Shown here in pieces: positions 55,734 through 64,000 of a stretch of DNA of 64,000 bases. Each line of letters begins with the position of its first letter. Position 1 is the first letter of the stretch. The notes under the pieces were generated by a model. It saw nothing but the letters and a program-made list of their open reading frames with translations, did no database searches and was not told the origin of the DNA. A program made the translations under genes and the position numbers. The DNA is taken from positions 62,001 to 126,000 of the forward strand of contig NZ_JAAOIW010000012.1 of the NCBI RefSeq assembly GCF_011440305.1. Reading direction: 5' to 3'. This DNA comes from Paenibacillus agricola. Lineage in GTDB: Bacteria; Bacillota; Bacilli; Paenibacillales; NBRC-103111.

Positions 55734-56399
55734 ATGACAGATGCAAATATCATTCTCACCAAGTCCATTCGCGATGCCGTCTATGAAAAGCTTAAAGATG
55801 CGATTTTGTCGGAGCAATATAAGCCCGGCCATCATTTAAAGGAACGTGAATTAGCCAAGCTGTATGGAATCAGCACAACTCCACTCAAGGAAGCACTTCG
55901 CCGTCTGGAGCAAGAAGGTCTCGTTACTACCAGTGCAAGGCGCGGCACTTTCGTTTCTACGGACATCATGAACTCCATCGAAGAAATTAACTGGGCCCGT
56001 TCGGCATTGGAGGGAGTTGCCGCAAGGCTGGCGGCTTTGAAAATTTCAGATGCTGAAATTAGCCAGCTTACTGGGGTTGTCGAGCAGATGAGAGTGTTCA
56101 CCGAGCAAAAGAATGCGGAGAAGCTGCTTATCCTTAATGGAGATTACCATAAGCTGATCCGTACCTTCGCCAAAAATAATTATATCGTGCAGCAGATTGA
56201 AGCGATCCATTCGTTTGACCGCTCCTTTCGGCAAAAGGCTTTATCCCATGAAGAGGAGCTAGAGCGGGGCTTTCAAGAGCATGCGAATATTTACCGGAAT
56301 ATTTGTGCAAGAGACGCTGATGGAGCCGAGCAGGCAATGATCTCGCACATACGTCGTACGATTGTTTTTGTCAAAAGCAGCACCGAGCAATCCCTCTAA
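55734..56399 (+). CDS. GntR-family (FCD) transcriptional regulator
   Basis: 221 aa. Winged helix (RDAVYEKLKDAILSEQYKPG, YGISTTPLKEALRRLEQEGL, RRGTFVS) then an FCD domain with the metal-type residues in INWARSALEGVAARLA and GDYHKLIRTFAKN. ATG 55734 follows AAGGTGGAG. It likely controls the downstream DapA-family and enolase-family genes and perhaps the whole cluster, in response to a sugar acid. Confidence 0.87.
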   Translation: MTDANIILTKSIRDAVYEKLKDAILSEQYKPGHHLKERELAKLYGISTTPLKEALRRLEQEGLVTTSARRGTFVSTDIMNSIEEINWARSALEGVAARLAALKISDAEISQLTGVVEQMRVFTEQKNAEKLLILNGDYHKLIRTFAKNNYIVQQIEAIHSFDRSFRQKALSHEEELERGFQEHANIYRNICARDADGAEQAMISHIRRTIVFVKSSTEQSL

Positions 56400-56458
56400 G
56401 CAAATATTCAAGATTAATAAACATGATTCAACATTTAAAGAAAAAGGTGGTAGAATCC

Positions 56459-57361
56459 ATGGTTGACTCCATTCAATCCAAGCTTAAAGGAATTAACGCG
56501 ATCAATGTTACCCCATTCAACGACCAGCTTGAAATCGACTGGGATTCCTTGAAGAAGAATGTGGAATTTTTGTTGGAAAGAGGCATTGAGGCGATCTATC
56601 CCTGCGGAAATACAGGTGAGTTTTATGCATTAACTGTGGAGGAAGCCAAGCAGGTCACACGCTTTGTTACGGAAACGATAGGCAAACGGAGCCTAAGCAT
56701 TGCAGGTGTTGGATACGATGCAAGGACTGCCAGTGAGCTGGCGGAGAACGCAGAAAAGGCTGGTGCAGACGGTATTATGGTTCACCAGCCGGTGCATCCT
56801 TACATACTGCCAGCCGGTATGATAGCCTACTATAAGCAAATTGCTTCGTCAACCTCATTACCGATGGTCTTGTACATCCGTAGCGAGCAGGTCACACATG
56901 AGGTGCTTGCAGAGGTGTCGGAGCTGCCAAATGTGGTAGCTGTGAAGTATGCGGTCAACCATCCACCCTCTTTTCGCAAAGCCGTAGAGGCCGTCAAAAA
57001 GGATATTGTGTGGATTTGCGGTACTGCTGAAACGTGGGCGCCCACCTTTTATGCAGCAGGGGCTGAAGGCTTTACCTCCGGTATGGTCAATGTCGATACG
57101 AAGCGTTCATTTGCGATGTTGGAAGCGCTACAATCAGGCAATTATCCGCAAGCGATGGCGGTTTGGAACGATGTGCTGCCGTTTGAGGAATTGCGCGAAG
57201 CGAACAAGAACGGCAACAACGTAAGCGTGGTAAAAGAAGCGATGTACCAGCTTGGGCTCATTTCCAGTAGTGCTGTAAGGCCGCCGATTGCGCTTTTGCA
57301 GCAGCACGAGAAGCAGCGGGTATCTGAAATTTTGAAGGCTTGGGGTTTAACCCATCATTAA
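56459..57361 (+). CDS. DapA-superfamily aldolase/dehydratase, copy 2
   Basis: 300 aa. Same motif set as the gene at 52467 (PCGNTGEFYALTVEEAK, VHQPVHPYI, VAVKYAVNHPP with the lysine, VWICGTAETWAP, GFTSGMVNV), so the two are recent-looking paralogues or enzymes for successive substrates. ATG 56459 follows AAAGGTGG; the ATG at 56423 has no site. Next to an enolase-superfamily gene, suggesting that enzyme's product is its substrate. Confidence 0.87.
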   Translation: MVDSIQSKLKGINAINVTPFNDQLEIDWDSLKKNVEFLLERGIEAIYPCGNTGEFYALTVEEAKQVTRFVTETIGKRSLSIAGVGYDARTASELAENAEKAGADGIMVHQPVHPYILPAGMIAYYKQIASSTSLPMVLYIRSEQVTHEVLAEVSELPNVVAVKYAVNHPPSFRKAVEAVKKDIVWICGTAETWAPTFYAAGAEGFTSGMVNVDTKRSFAMLEALQSGNYPQAMAVWNDVLPFEELREANKNGNNVSVVKEAMYQLGLISSSAVRPPIALLQQHEKQRVSEILKAWGLTHH

Positions 57362-57387
57362 AAATTTTTTTTGAGGAGCTCATTTAG

Positions 57388-58554
<1,167 letters not shown>

Positions 58555-58610
58555 TAGCCAAAAGGTACTAGCCAGAAGGTAACTACTACTACAGAAGAAA
58601 GAAGTATGCA

Positions 58611-58666
58611 CGGAGCAAGGTATAGAAATGAGGCGAAAGCTTTATTTTTATACCCTGCTCCGTTTT
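58611..58666 (+). terminator. terminator of the enolase operon
   Basis: CGGAGCAAGGTATA pairs with TATACCCTGCTCCG around a 28-base loop, then TTTT. Confidence 0.75.
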
Positions 58667-58818
58667 AATTCGATGTTCCCCCTCGATTATTTGTAGTCCA
58701 GGTAGGAGCAGGTGGAGATCGTGAATTAATATTATCTTTAAAGCCGCTAACGATACTGGTATTATGTATGGTATTAGTTTGAACATTCCAACAATTCTAA
58801 CCTATTGGAGGTGAGAGA

Positions 58819-60021
58819 ATGGAGCCTTGGAAAAGGACCATGTGGATTTTATGGGTATCTGTATTGCTGTGCAGCTCTAGCTATACGATGTCGGTTCCTT
58901 TTTTGCCCCTCTTTTTATTGGATCTGGGAGTCGATCAGGGGAGCGTGAATTTGTGGGCGGGAATTGTCCATTCTTCTGCATTTCTGGTTGGAGCGATTAT
59001 GGCTCCGTTCTGGGGAGGGCTGGCAGATAAGTACGGCAAGCGGAAGATGGTCATCCGTGCAGGGTTAAGTATTGCGGTGATTTATTGCTGTTTGGCTATC
59101 GTGCAAAACCAGTGGCAATTAATCGGCGTCAGAATGCTGCATGGCTTCGTAGGTGGTTTCGTACCCGCATCAATGGCCATTGTCGCCTCGACGGCACCGG
59201 AGAAGGAAATGGGCTGGAGCCTTGGCATGATGCAAGCAGCGACGCTGTCTGGGGGCATCCTCGGACCTCTGTTTGGCGGAGTGCTGGCAGAATGGTTCGG
59301 GCTGCGCTCATCTTTCGTGGTGGCTTCAGCCATTATCTTTTTGGCGACTGTTGCTGTTTTTTTATGGGTAGATGAGGGAACCTCCGCTAAAGAGCCAACC
59401 AAGGAAAAAGCCAAGACAGGCATTCTCCAAACCTGGCGGGAGGCAGCTACCAACCGCAATCTGCTCTTTTTGTTATTGCTATTGTTCATTTTTCAGCTGT
59501 CGGTTAATATGGTTCAACCGTTGCTTACCTTACATATTGCTGGATTGCAGGGGAAGCTGGAGGGGGCTGTGCTGGCATCCGGTATCGTCTTTTCCATTAT
59601 TGGCATCGCTGGCATCCTCGCATCGCCATTTTGGGGGAAAATTGGGCAAACGTATAGCTATTCGATTATTTTATGTATTTGCCTAATGTGTGCGGGCGGA
59701 GTCATTTCGACCCAATATTTTGTCCAGCAGCTCTGGTTATTTACGATTGTGCAGTTTATTTTTGGCTTCTTTATGGCGGGAGTCAGCCCCTCGGTGAATA
59801 CCATGGTGATCAACAGTACAGATAAAGACTTTCGGGGCAGATCCTTCGGCTTAACGACCAGTGCGAACCAGTTCGGAGCTATGGCGGGTCCCTTAATAGG
59901 CGGGGTGCTGGGGCTTAAGCTTAGCATTCATTGGGTATTCGTGGTAAGTGGCCTGATCTTAATCGGCACAGGTGCTCTTGTCTTGTCGCGCGCGCGCAAG
60001 CAGGTGCGGTCAACCTCTTAG
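58819..60021 (+). CDS. MFS multidrug-efflux-like transporter
   Basis: 400 aa, 12 helices. The MFS loop motif GGLADKYGKRKMVIRAGLS (~67) and the helix-5 motif SLGMMQAATLSGGILGPLFGG (~133) typical of drug/H+ antiporters are present. N-terminal MWILWVSVLLCSSSYTMSVPFLPLF. RBS GGAGGTGAG. Separated from the sugar-acid operon by a terminator, so a role in that pathway is unlikely. Substrate unknown. Confidence 0.88.
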   Translation: MEPWKRTMWILWVSVLLCSSSYTMSVPFLPLFLLDLGVDQGSVNLWAGIVHSSAFLVGAIMAPFWGGLADKYGKRKMVIRAGLSIAVIYCCLAIVQNQWQLIGVRMLHGFVGGFVPASMAIVASTAPEKEMGWSLGMMQAATLSGGILGPLFGGVLAEWFGLRSSFVVASAIIFLATVAVFLWVDEGTSAKEPTKEKAKTGILQTWREAATNRNLLFLLLLLFIFQLSVNMVQPLLTLHIAGLQGKLEGAVLASGIVFSIIGIAGILASPFWGKIGQTYSYSIILCICLMCAGGVISTQYFVQQLWLFTIVQFIFGFFMAGVSPSVNTMVINSTDKDFRGRSFGLTTSANQFGAMAGPLIGGVLGLKLSIHWVFVVSGLILIGTGALVLSRARKQVRSTS

Positions 60022-60076
60022 CTTCTTTTTGGCAGCCTCTCTGCATAAGCTGTACGGAGAGTCTAGGGGGTGCCGG

Positions 60077-60865
60077 ATGCTAGTGCTTAAACGAAAATGG
60101 AAAAGCAGGCCTGTTGGTGCCAAAAAAATAAAAAGAAATTTGCTGCTGGCCTCGCTCGTTATTGTGCTGCTTACCGTCCAGTTGTTTATTTATGTTGAAA
60201 AAAACCTAAAGCCGCCGCTGGCCAGTTTAGCTAAAATCCGCATCAAACAAATGGCGACCCAATCGATCAATTCGGCGATTTCCGACCGGATGGCGCAGGG
60301 CACGAATTTTGAAAAGCTGATTGATTGGCGGACAGACAAGAATGGTAAAATAACCGGATTTATGCTGAACTATTCCGAGCATATGAAAATAACGGCAGAT
60401 ACGATCAAAACTGTACAAAGCCAGTTGACCAATCTGCAAGCTTTTCCCGAGCATATCCCGCTAGGGCAAGCCTTAAAAAGCCCGATTCTCGCTTCATTCG
60501 GACCGAATATACCGATTAAATTTGTTCCTGCTGGGGCGGTCAAGGTAGATTTAAGCACGCGTTATCAAAATGCGGGGATTAACATGCTTTTGGTCGAGGT
60601 GTACTTGCGAATTATAGCTGAAGTGACCATCATTATTCCGATGGATACGGTACCGGAAATTGTGGAGACCGAAATACCAATATCCTATGCGCTTGTCGTT
60701 GGGGATGTCCCGACCTATTACTTCGATGGCAAGGGGAATCCTCTTAGCACAAGCCCTCCATTGCCCCCAGGTCTGTCGCTTCCCAAGGTGCTGTCCTCAG
60801 GAGACCAGGCACAGGGCGAGAGCCAAGTGCCTACCCAGGCTCAGGATGTGAATTTGGCCAAGTAG
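60077..60865 (+). CDS. yunB: sporulation protein YunB
   Basis: 262 aa; one N-terminal helix (NLLLASLVIVLLTVQLFIYV, ~22-41) and a YunB/YlmA-like domain (MATQSINSAISDRMAQG, IKFVPAGAVKVDLSTRYQNAGINM, TEIPISYALVVGDVPTYYF). Needed for proper spore formation in B. subtilis. ATG 60077 after AGGGGGTG. A Pro/Gln-rich tail of ~35 residues follows the domain. The last 25 bases overlap the end of the convergent CheW-like gene. Confidence 0.9.
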   Translation: MLVLKRKWKSRPVGAKKIKRNLLLASLVIVLLTVQLFIYVEKNLKPPLASLAKIRIKQMATQSINSAISDRMAQGTNFEKLIDWRTDKNGKITGFMLNYSEHMKITADTIKTVQSQLTNLQAFPEHIPLGQALKSPILASFGPNIPIKFVPAGAVKVDLSTRYQNAGINMLLVEVYLRIIAEVTIIIPMDTVPEIVETEIPISYALVVGDVPTYYFDGKGNPLSTSPPLPPGLSLPKVLSSGDQAQGESQVPTQAQDVNLAK

Positions 60866-61266
60866 CTCATCAGCTTTTCCAAATTCATAAGCCGCAGGTT
60901 TTCGTCTTCATTGCTTTGACTGGTTACTTTTTGCAAATAAAATAAGGCTTCATCGGTCTCGCCAACCTGATCCTCATCAAATTCATTAAAGCCTAAGGCT
61001 TCGGTAATCAGCACGCCGTATTTTTTATTCGAGTTGTTGAACACGACTGCTTTTGAAGACGAGTTAATATTCATCACAGTACCGTAAAGCACTTGCTCCA
61101 AATCGATCATCGTCAATAAGCTGTTTTTATTTTGCATCACCCCGGGAATAAAGCTAGGCATGCCAAGTATAGGTGATATTTTGGTAACCTGTTCAATCGA
61201 TTCGATCTCGATGGCATCAATAATAAATGGCGAATCTTTAACCCTGCATAAGACGGCAGAAAACAT
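60841..61266 (-). CDS. orphan CheW-domain protein
   Basis: 141 aa, a single CheW/SH3-like domain: VKDSPFIIDAIEIESIEQV, SPILGMPSFIPGVMQNKNSLLTMIDLEQVL and KYGVLITEALGFNEFDEDQV. No CheA or receptor gene is near. The conserved CheW Arg contact (usually in GxxxxRG) reads GVMQNKNS, so kinase coupling may be altered. It overlaps yunB tail to tail and precedes yunA on the same strand. Confidence 0.83.
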   Translation of the reverse strand: MFSAVLCRVKDSPFIIDAIEIESIEQVTKISPILGMPSFIPGVMQNKNSLLTMIDLEQVLYGTVMNINSSSKAVVFNNSNKKYGVLITEALGFNEFDEDQVGETDEALFYLQKVTSQSNEDENLRLMNLEKLMSYLAKFTS

Positions 61267-61358
61267 CGCGCATTCCCCTTTGTGTTTGTTATGTATAGTT
61301 GATTATAACCTATTTACAAAGAGGAAATAAGAGAGATGGCAACTTTATTTGTGTTATC

Positions 61359-62396
61359 TTATTTCTTTTTGCGTATGCGTTCCTCGCGTTCCCATTTACG
61401 CAGATGGGGATAAGGGTCAAATGACCAATCGGTTAGTCCATTGTCTCGGTATAGGCCATAATGCAAATGTGCCGGGAACTTGCCGGAAGTACCCGGTTTT
61501 CCGTATCCTGAGCTGCCTACCCAGCCAATAATTTCGCCGGGCGAGACGACATCCCCCTCCTTCACTTTTTTATTGAAGCCGGATAAATGTGCATAATAAT
61601 GATACACATTGTTCAAGTCGCGTATGCCAACTCTCCAGCCACCGTAAGGATTCCAGCCCATAATTTCAATGATGCCATAGGCTGCACTGCGTACAGGCAC
61701 TCCATGACTGGCAAAAAGATCAGTCCCTTCATGAATGCGGAAACCGCCCCAGCCGCGGCTCGCACCCCATGTACTGCGGTACGAATAAATCGAACCCAGC
61801 GGCATTACAAAAGCATGCTGATGCAAATCAAGCGTCTCGAATTTGGCGTAAACGCTGGCGAATTGCTGAATGCGCTCCACACTGCGCGTGTTTTGGTAAT
61901 ACGTCCACAGCCCGATTCGCAAATCCTCATCTCCCGAGCCTTGCTTCAATAAAAACATTGCCATCGCATACAGCTTGTCCAGGTCATTCAAGCGATCGGC
62001 CTTGTCATCACCAGAGCCGTCTTTGCCCATGCCGTTAAACAGCGCAATGCTGGCTTCGTTCATATCCCCCTGGTCAGGATTTAACATGCCGCTCCACTCC
62101 AGCTCGGTAAAAAAGATAGCAATCAATCCATCGCCGCTCGGGCGTTTGCGGGCAATTTGGATGGTTCGCTCGTATTGGTCCACAGCGGCAAGCATATACC
62201 AAGGGATTCCGGTTACAGCGCTAACCTTATCGAAGAGATCCTTTCGCTCATTAAAAATGGTTTTCATGTCCTTGCTTTCTACAGCGGGCTTTGCAGATGG
62301 ATTCAAGGCAGCTGCTTCTGCCCGATAGCCAGCCCCCGTAAGCGCGCATCCGCAGATAGTTATAATAAGAAGCATACGAGTCCCGCTAGTAATCAT
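61359..62396 (-). CDS. yunA: M23 (LytM-type) peptidoglycan endopeptidase, YunA
   Basis: 345 aa secreted protein with a signal peptide (LLIITICGCALTGAGYRAEA). An unassigned helical domain (~30-205) precedes a LytM domain: FRIHEGTDLFASHGVPVRS (first zinc His and Asp, ~231-239), HYYAHLSGFNKKVKEGDVV (~280) and AHLHYGLYRD (HxH, ~322). It cleaves peptide cross-links in peptidoglycan. Adjacent to yunB as in Bacillus. Basic C-terminus KWEREERIRKKK. Confidence 0.92.
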   Translation of the reverse strand: MITSGTRMLLIITICGCALTGAGYRAEAAALNPSAKPAVESKDMKTIFNERKDLFDKVSAVTGIPWYMLAAVDQYERTIQIARKRPSGDGLIAIFFTELEWSGMLNPDQGDMNEASIALFNGMGKDGSGDDKADRLNDLDKLYAMAMFLLKQGSGDEDLRIGLWTYYQNTRSVERIQQFASVYAKFETLDLHQHAFVMPLGSIYSYRSTWGASRGWGGFRIHEGTDLFASHGVPVRSAAYGIIEIMGWNPYGGWRVGIRDLNNVYHYYAHLSGFNKKVKEGDVVSPGEIIGWVGSSGYGKPGTSGKFPAHLHYGLYRDNGLTDWSFDPYPHLRKWEREERIRKKK

Positions 62397-62619
62397 GAGT
62401 TTCCCTCCACATGTGATCCGCTTTAATTGGTGTTAGTAGGTTGTGTTGAAAAGGCTGCTTTTATCCATCTGTGGGAAGAAGTCTATTGTAAGGATCTTGC
62501 TCCCACAGTAATTGTTTGTTAACATTATGCGCAAGGCTTACGGGTTCTCGGGGGCTGTCTGCCGTAGAGATCATGTGCAAGCGGTATTTAATGCTATAAA
62601 ATATTTAGGGGGGAACCAA

Positions 62620-63093
62620 ATGGGCTTTGAGCACCGCGAGGAGCATATCGACGACCATATGCTTTTGATCCAGGCCAATATAGATGATATGAATCCAGAG
62701 CTGTATCCCTATGTAAGTGACCGATTATTTGCTGACGGCGCTAACGATGTTTATTGGATCCCGATTATTATGAAAAAAGGGCGTCCAGGTGTCATGCTGA
62801 ATGTGCTGGTGGATGAAAGCCAGCTTCAAGCTATGGAAGCCATTATTTTTCGTGAAACGACAACAATAGGGCTGCGTTATTTGCGGGCGTCCTGCCATCG
62901 GTTGGCGCGGACATTCGAGCAGGTATCTACACCTTGGGGATTGATTAACGTTAAAGTGGGTTACCACCGGGGGGAAATGGTGCAATATGCCCCAGAGTTT
63001 AAAGAATGTGAGCAGGCCGCACTCGCCCACAATGTACCTTTGAAGTTGGTTTATGAAGAGGTCAAGAGGCGGTTTTTGAATAAGGAGAATTAA
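62620..63093 (+). CDS. stand-alone LarC C-terminal domain (LarC2/DUF111-like)
   Basis: 157 aa matching the C-terminal half of the nickel-pincer cofactor enzyme LarC: LLIQANIDDMNPELYPYVSDRLF (~16), GANDVYWIPIIMKKGRPGVMLNVL (~40) and IIFRETTTIGLRYL (~76). ATG 62620 follows TAGGGGGGAA. No LarC1 half precedes it, since the upstream DNA is the start region of yunA on the other strand. Either a free-standing C-terminal domain or a domain with a separate job. Confidence 0.83.
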   Translation: MGFEHREEHIDDHMLLIQANIDDMNPELYPYVSDRLFADGANDVYWIPIIMKKGRPGVMLNVLVDESQLQAMEAIIFRETTTIGLRYLRASCHRLARTFEQVSTPWGLINVKVGYHRGEMVQYAPEFKECEQAALAHNVPLKLVYEEVKRRFLNKEN

Positions 63094-63151
63094 AAGCTGG
63101 GAAGTTGGAACCGTCAAACTTTCGTTTCGATGCAGATAACAGGAGGAGAAT

Positions 63152-63697
63152 ATGGCCTTATCTGGCTTTGACAATATCGCTGTAACGGATATCCCTTGGC
63201 AAAGACTGACGACACCGTACGGAAGAGGGAGCGATTTGCCCCAGCTTATGGCTGATAAACAATATGACCAAATAGCGGGGCTGGTCGAGCATCAAAGCAC
63301 GCTTTGGCAAGTAACGCCGTGGGTGTTAGCTTTTATGCTGAGGGAGCTGAAGGTGAAACAATCGGAGGAAGTTACTCTTGCTGAGCTGAGTATTTACCAT
63401 GCAGTGGCGGACTCGTTTATTGGAAATGAGATGAGCTCCCTGCCACATGTGCAACGGCCAGCGTTATTGTTGGATGAAAGCTATTTATGGCCGGACAATG
63501 AAGATGACGACGAACTGCTCTGGGAGGAAGAGCCTCCGAGCTACGCAGAGCTGCCTTTCTCCAGCTATTATTTCTTCAGTGGCATGCTGTTGAAGGAAGC
63601 GATACCCGATTTCGAAAGACTGCGAGAGGGTCATGTGAAGCGTTCCGCCGAAATCTCAGAGCTATTGGCAAAGCTGGGACACAATAGTTCCGAATAG
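63152..63697 (+). CDS. hypothetical protein
   Basis: 181 aa with a strong RBS GGAGGAG. Helical and acidic, with an Asp/Glu cluster (WPDNEDDDELLWEEEPP, ~114-130). No recognised family. The upstream region QRLTTPYGRGSDLPQLM and LAFMLRELKVK looks globular. It follows the LarC2 gene by 58 bases and probably shares its transcript. Confidence 0.72.
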   Translation: MALSGFDNIAVTDIPWQRLTTPYGRGSDLPQLMADKQYDQIAGLVEHQSTLWQVTPWVLAFMLRELKVKQSEEVTLAELSIYHAVADSFIGNEMSSLPHVQRPALLLDESYLWPDNEDDDELLWEEEPPSYAELPFSSYYFFSGMLLKEAIPDFERLREGHVKRSAEISELLAKLGHNSSE

Positions 63698-63761
63698 GTG
63701 GCTAAGTCTTCAGGTTTAATGTGCGTACAACCTATGAGTATAACCTTGGAAATAGTTTTAA

Positions 63762-63801
63762 GCATAGTGGAGCCCTTGAGAAAGGAAGGGCTCCACTATG
63801 C
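63762..63801. terminator. bidirectional terminator
   Basis: Perfect 16-base arms GCATAGTGGAGCCCTT and AAGGGCTCCACTATGC with an 8-base loop, TTATTTTATT on one side and AAAACTATTT on the other. It lies between the hypothetical gene and the minus-strand His-rich gene. Confidence 0.92.
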
Positions 63802-63883
63802 TTATTTTATTCCTATTCGAGCGGTTTCTAGGTCTATGTTGTCACGCTTGCGCAGGTTGAGAGCAGCAACGCAATGGTATTCC

Positions 63884-64000
63884 CTATTGCTTCAAATTCG
63901 GTGGAATATAGGAAGTGTGGGCATGGCTGTGGTTCTCCTCATGCTCACTGTCATCTTCGCTATGTGAATGATCGCTAGCATGGCTGTGATGCTGCTCCAG
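63884..64000 (-). CDS. His-rich C-terminus of a gene cut by the right edge
   Basis: Minus-strand frame open from base 64000 to TAG at 63884-63886, 38 residues: EQHHSHASDHSHSED followed by SEHEENHSHAHTSY and IPPNLKQ. Dense His-Ser/Asp/Glu tracts are typical of metal-handling proteins such as zinc or nickel transporters, metallochaperone GTPases and metal-binding lipoproteins. No family can be named from the tail alone. The terminator at 63762 fits its end. Confidence 0.6.
   Translation of the reverse strand: MEQHHSHASDHSHSEDDSEHEENHSHAHTSYIPPNLKQ

Noticed and set aside
63698-63967. 89-codon plus-strand frame at the right end
   Set aside because: It runs straight through the perfect 16-bp terminator hairpin and opposes the His-rich minus-strand coding tail.

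Overview
The window looks like chromosome of a low-to-mid GC, endospore-forming Gram-positive of the Paenibacillus type (inference). Supporting signs are strong AGGAGG-type ribosome binding sites with frequent TTG/GTG starts, a yunB/yunA sporulation and cell-wall pair, a split glycine decarboxylase (gcvPA/gcvPB) under a tandem glycine riboswitch, an AraR-type arabinose regulon, and an exopolysaccharide operon matching Bacillus subtilis ydaJKLMN. No rRNA, tRNA, CRISPR or intact insertion sequence was seen.

Layout. 1-5933: a catabolic operon cut by the left edge (HpaB-type flavin monooxygenase, FMN split-barrel protein, nitrilase-fold amidase, DUF2848 protein, cupin, complete TRAP transporter). 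6206-10140: ABC exporter, aldo/keto reductase, beta-hydroxyacid dehydrogenase. 10295-10745: gene debris in which IS256 transposase, aldo/keto reductase and MerR scraps share one reading frame. 10849-15475: D-glucarate operon (GntR regulator, KdgD, ketoglutarate semialdehyde dehydrogenase, glucarate dehydratase). 15709-17814: an uncharacterised large glycosidase-like protein. 18103-26291: the ydaJKLMN-like c-di-GMP-controlled polysaccharide operon; its YdaK homologue carries about 280 residues of decapeptide repeats. 26470-28136: small DNA-binding-like protein and a Bcr/CflA exporter. 28160-31280 (minus): AgaS, class II aldolase and PfkB kinase, a likely galactosamine/tagatose-phosphate route. 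31896-32747: AT-rich orphan gene. 32972-37987: glycine cleavage system, with gcvH divergent from riboswitch-gcvT-gcvPA-gcvPB. 38211-42857: 5'-3' exonuclease, DNA alkylation repair protein, DUF975 membrane protein, MFS protein, small coiled-coil ORF. 43068-48504: araR, araD, araB, araA with two AraR operators and a repeat-rich gap before araA. 48910-58554: a second sugar-acid cluster (aldehyde dehydrogenase, two other dehydrogenases, two DapA-family paralogues, lactonase, FCD-GntR regulator, atypical enolase-superfamily member). 58819-64000: MFS exporter, yunB, orphan CheW domain, yunA, stand-alone LarC C-terminal domain, hypothetical gene, and the His-rich tail of a gene cut by the right edge.

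Together the genes describe a soil or plant-associated saprotroph that takes apart plant sugars and sugar acids (arabinose, glucarate, an unidentified aldonate or lactone, galactosamine). Most modules carry their own local regulator, operator or riboswitch. The most unusual element is the repeat-expanded YdaK homologue, which keeps a c-di-GMP I-site but has lost the GGDEF catalytic motif. Family assignments rest on motif recognition by eye; no database search was possible.
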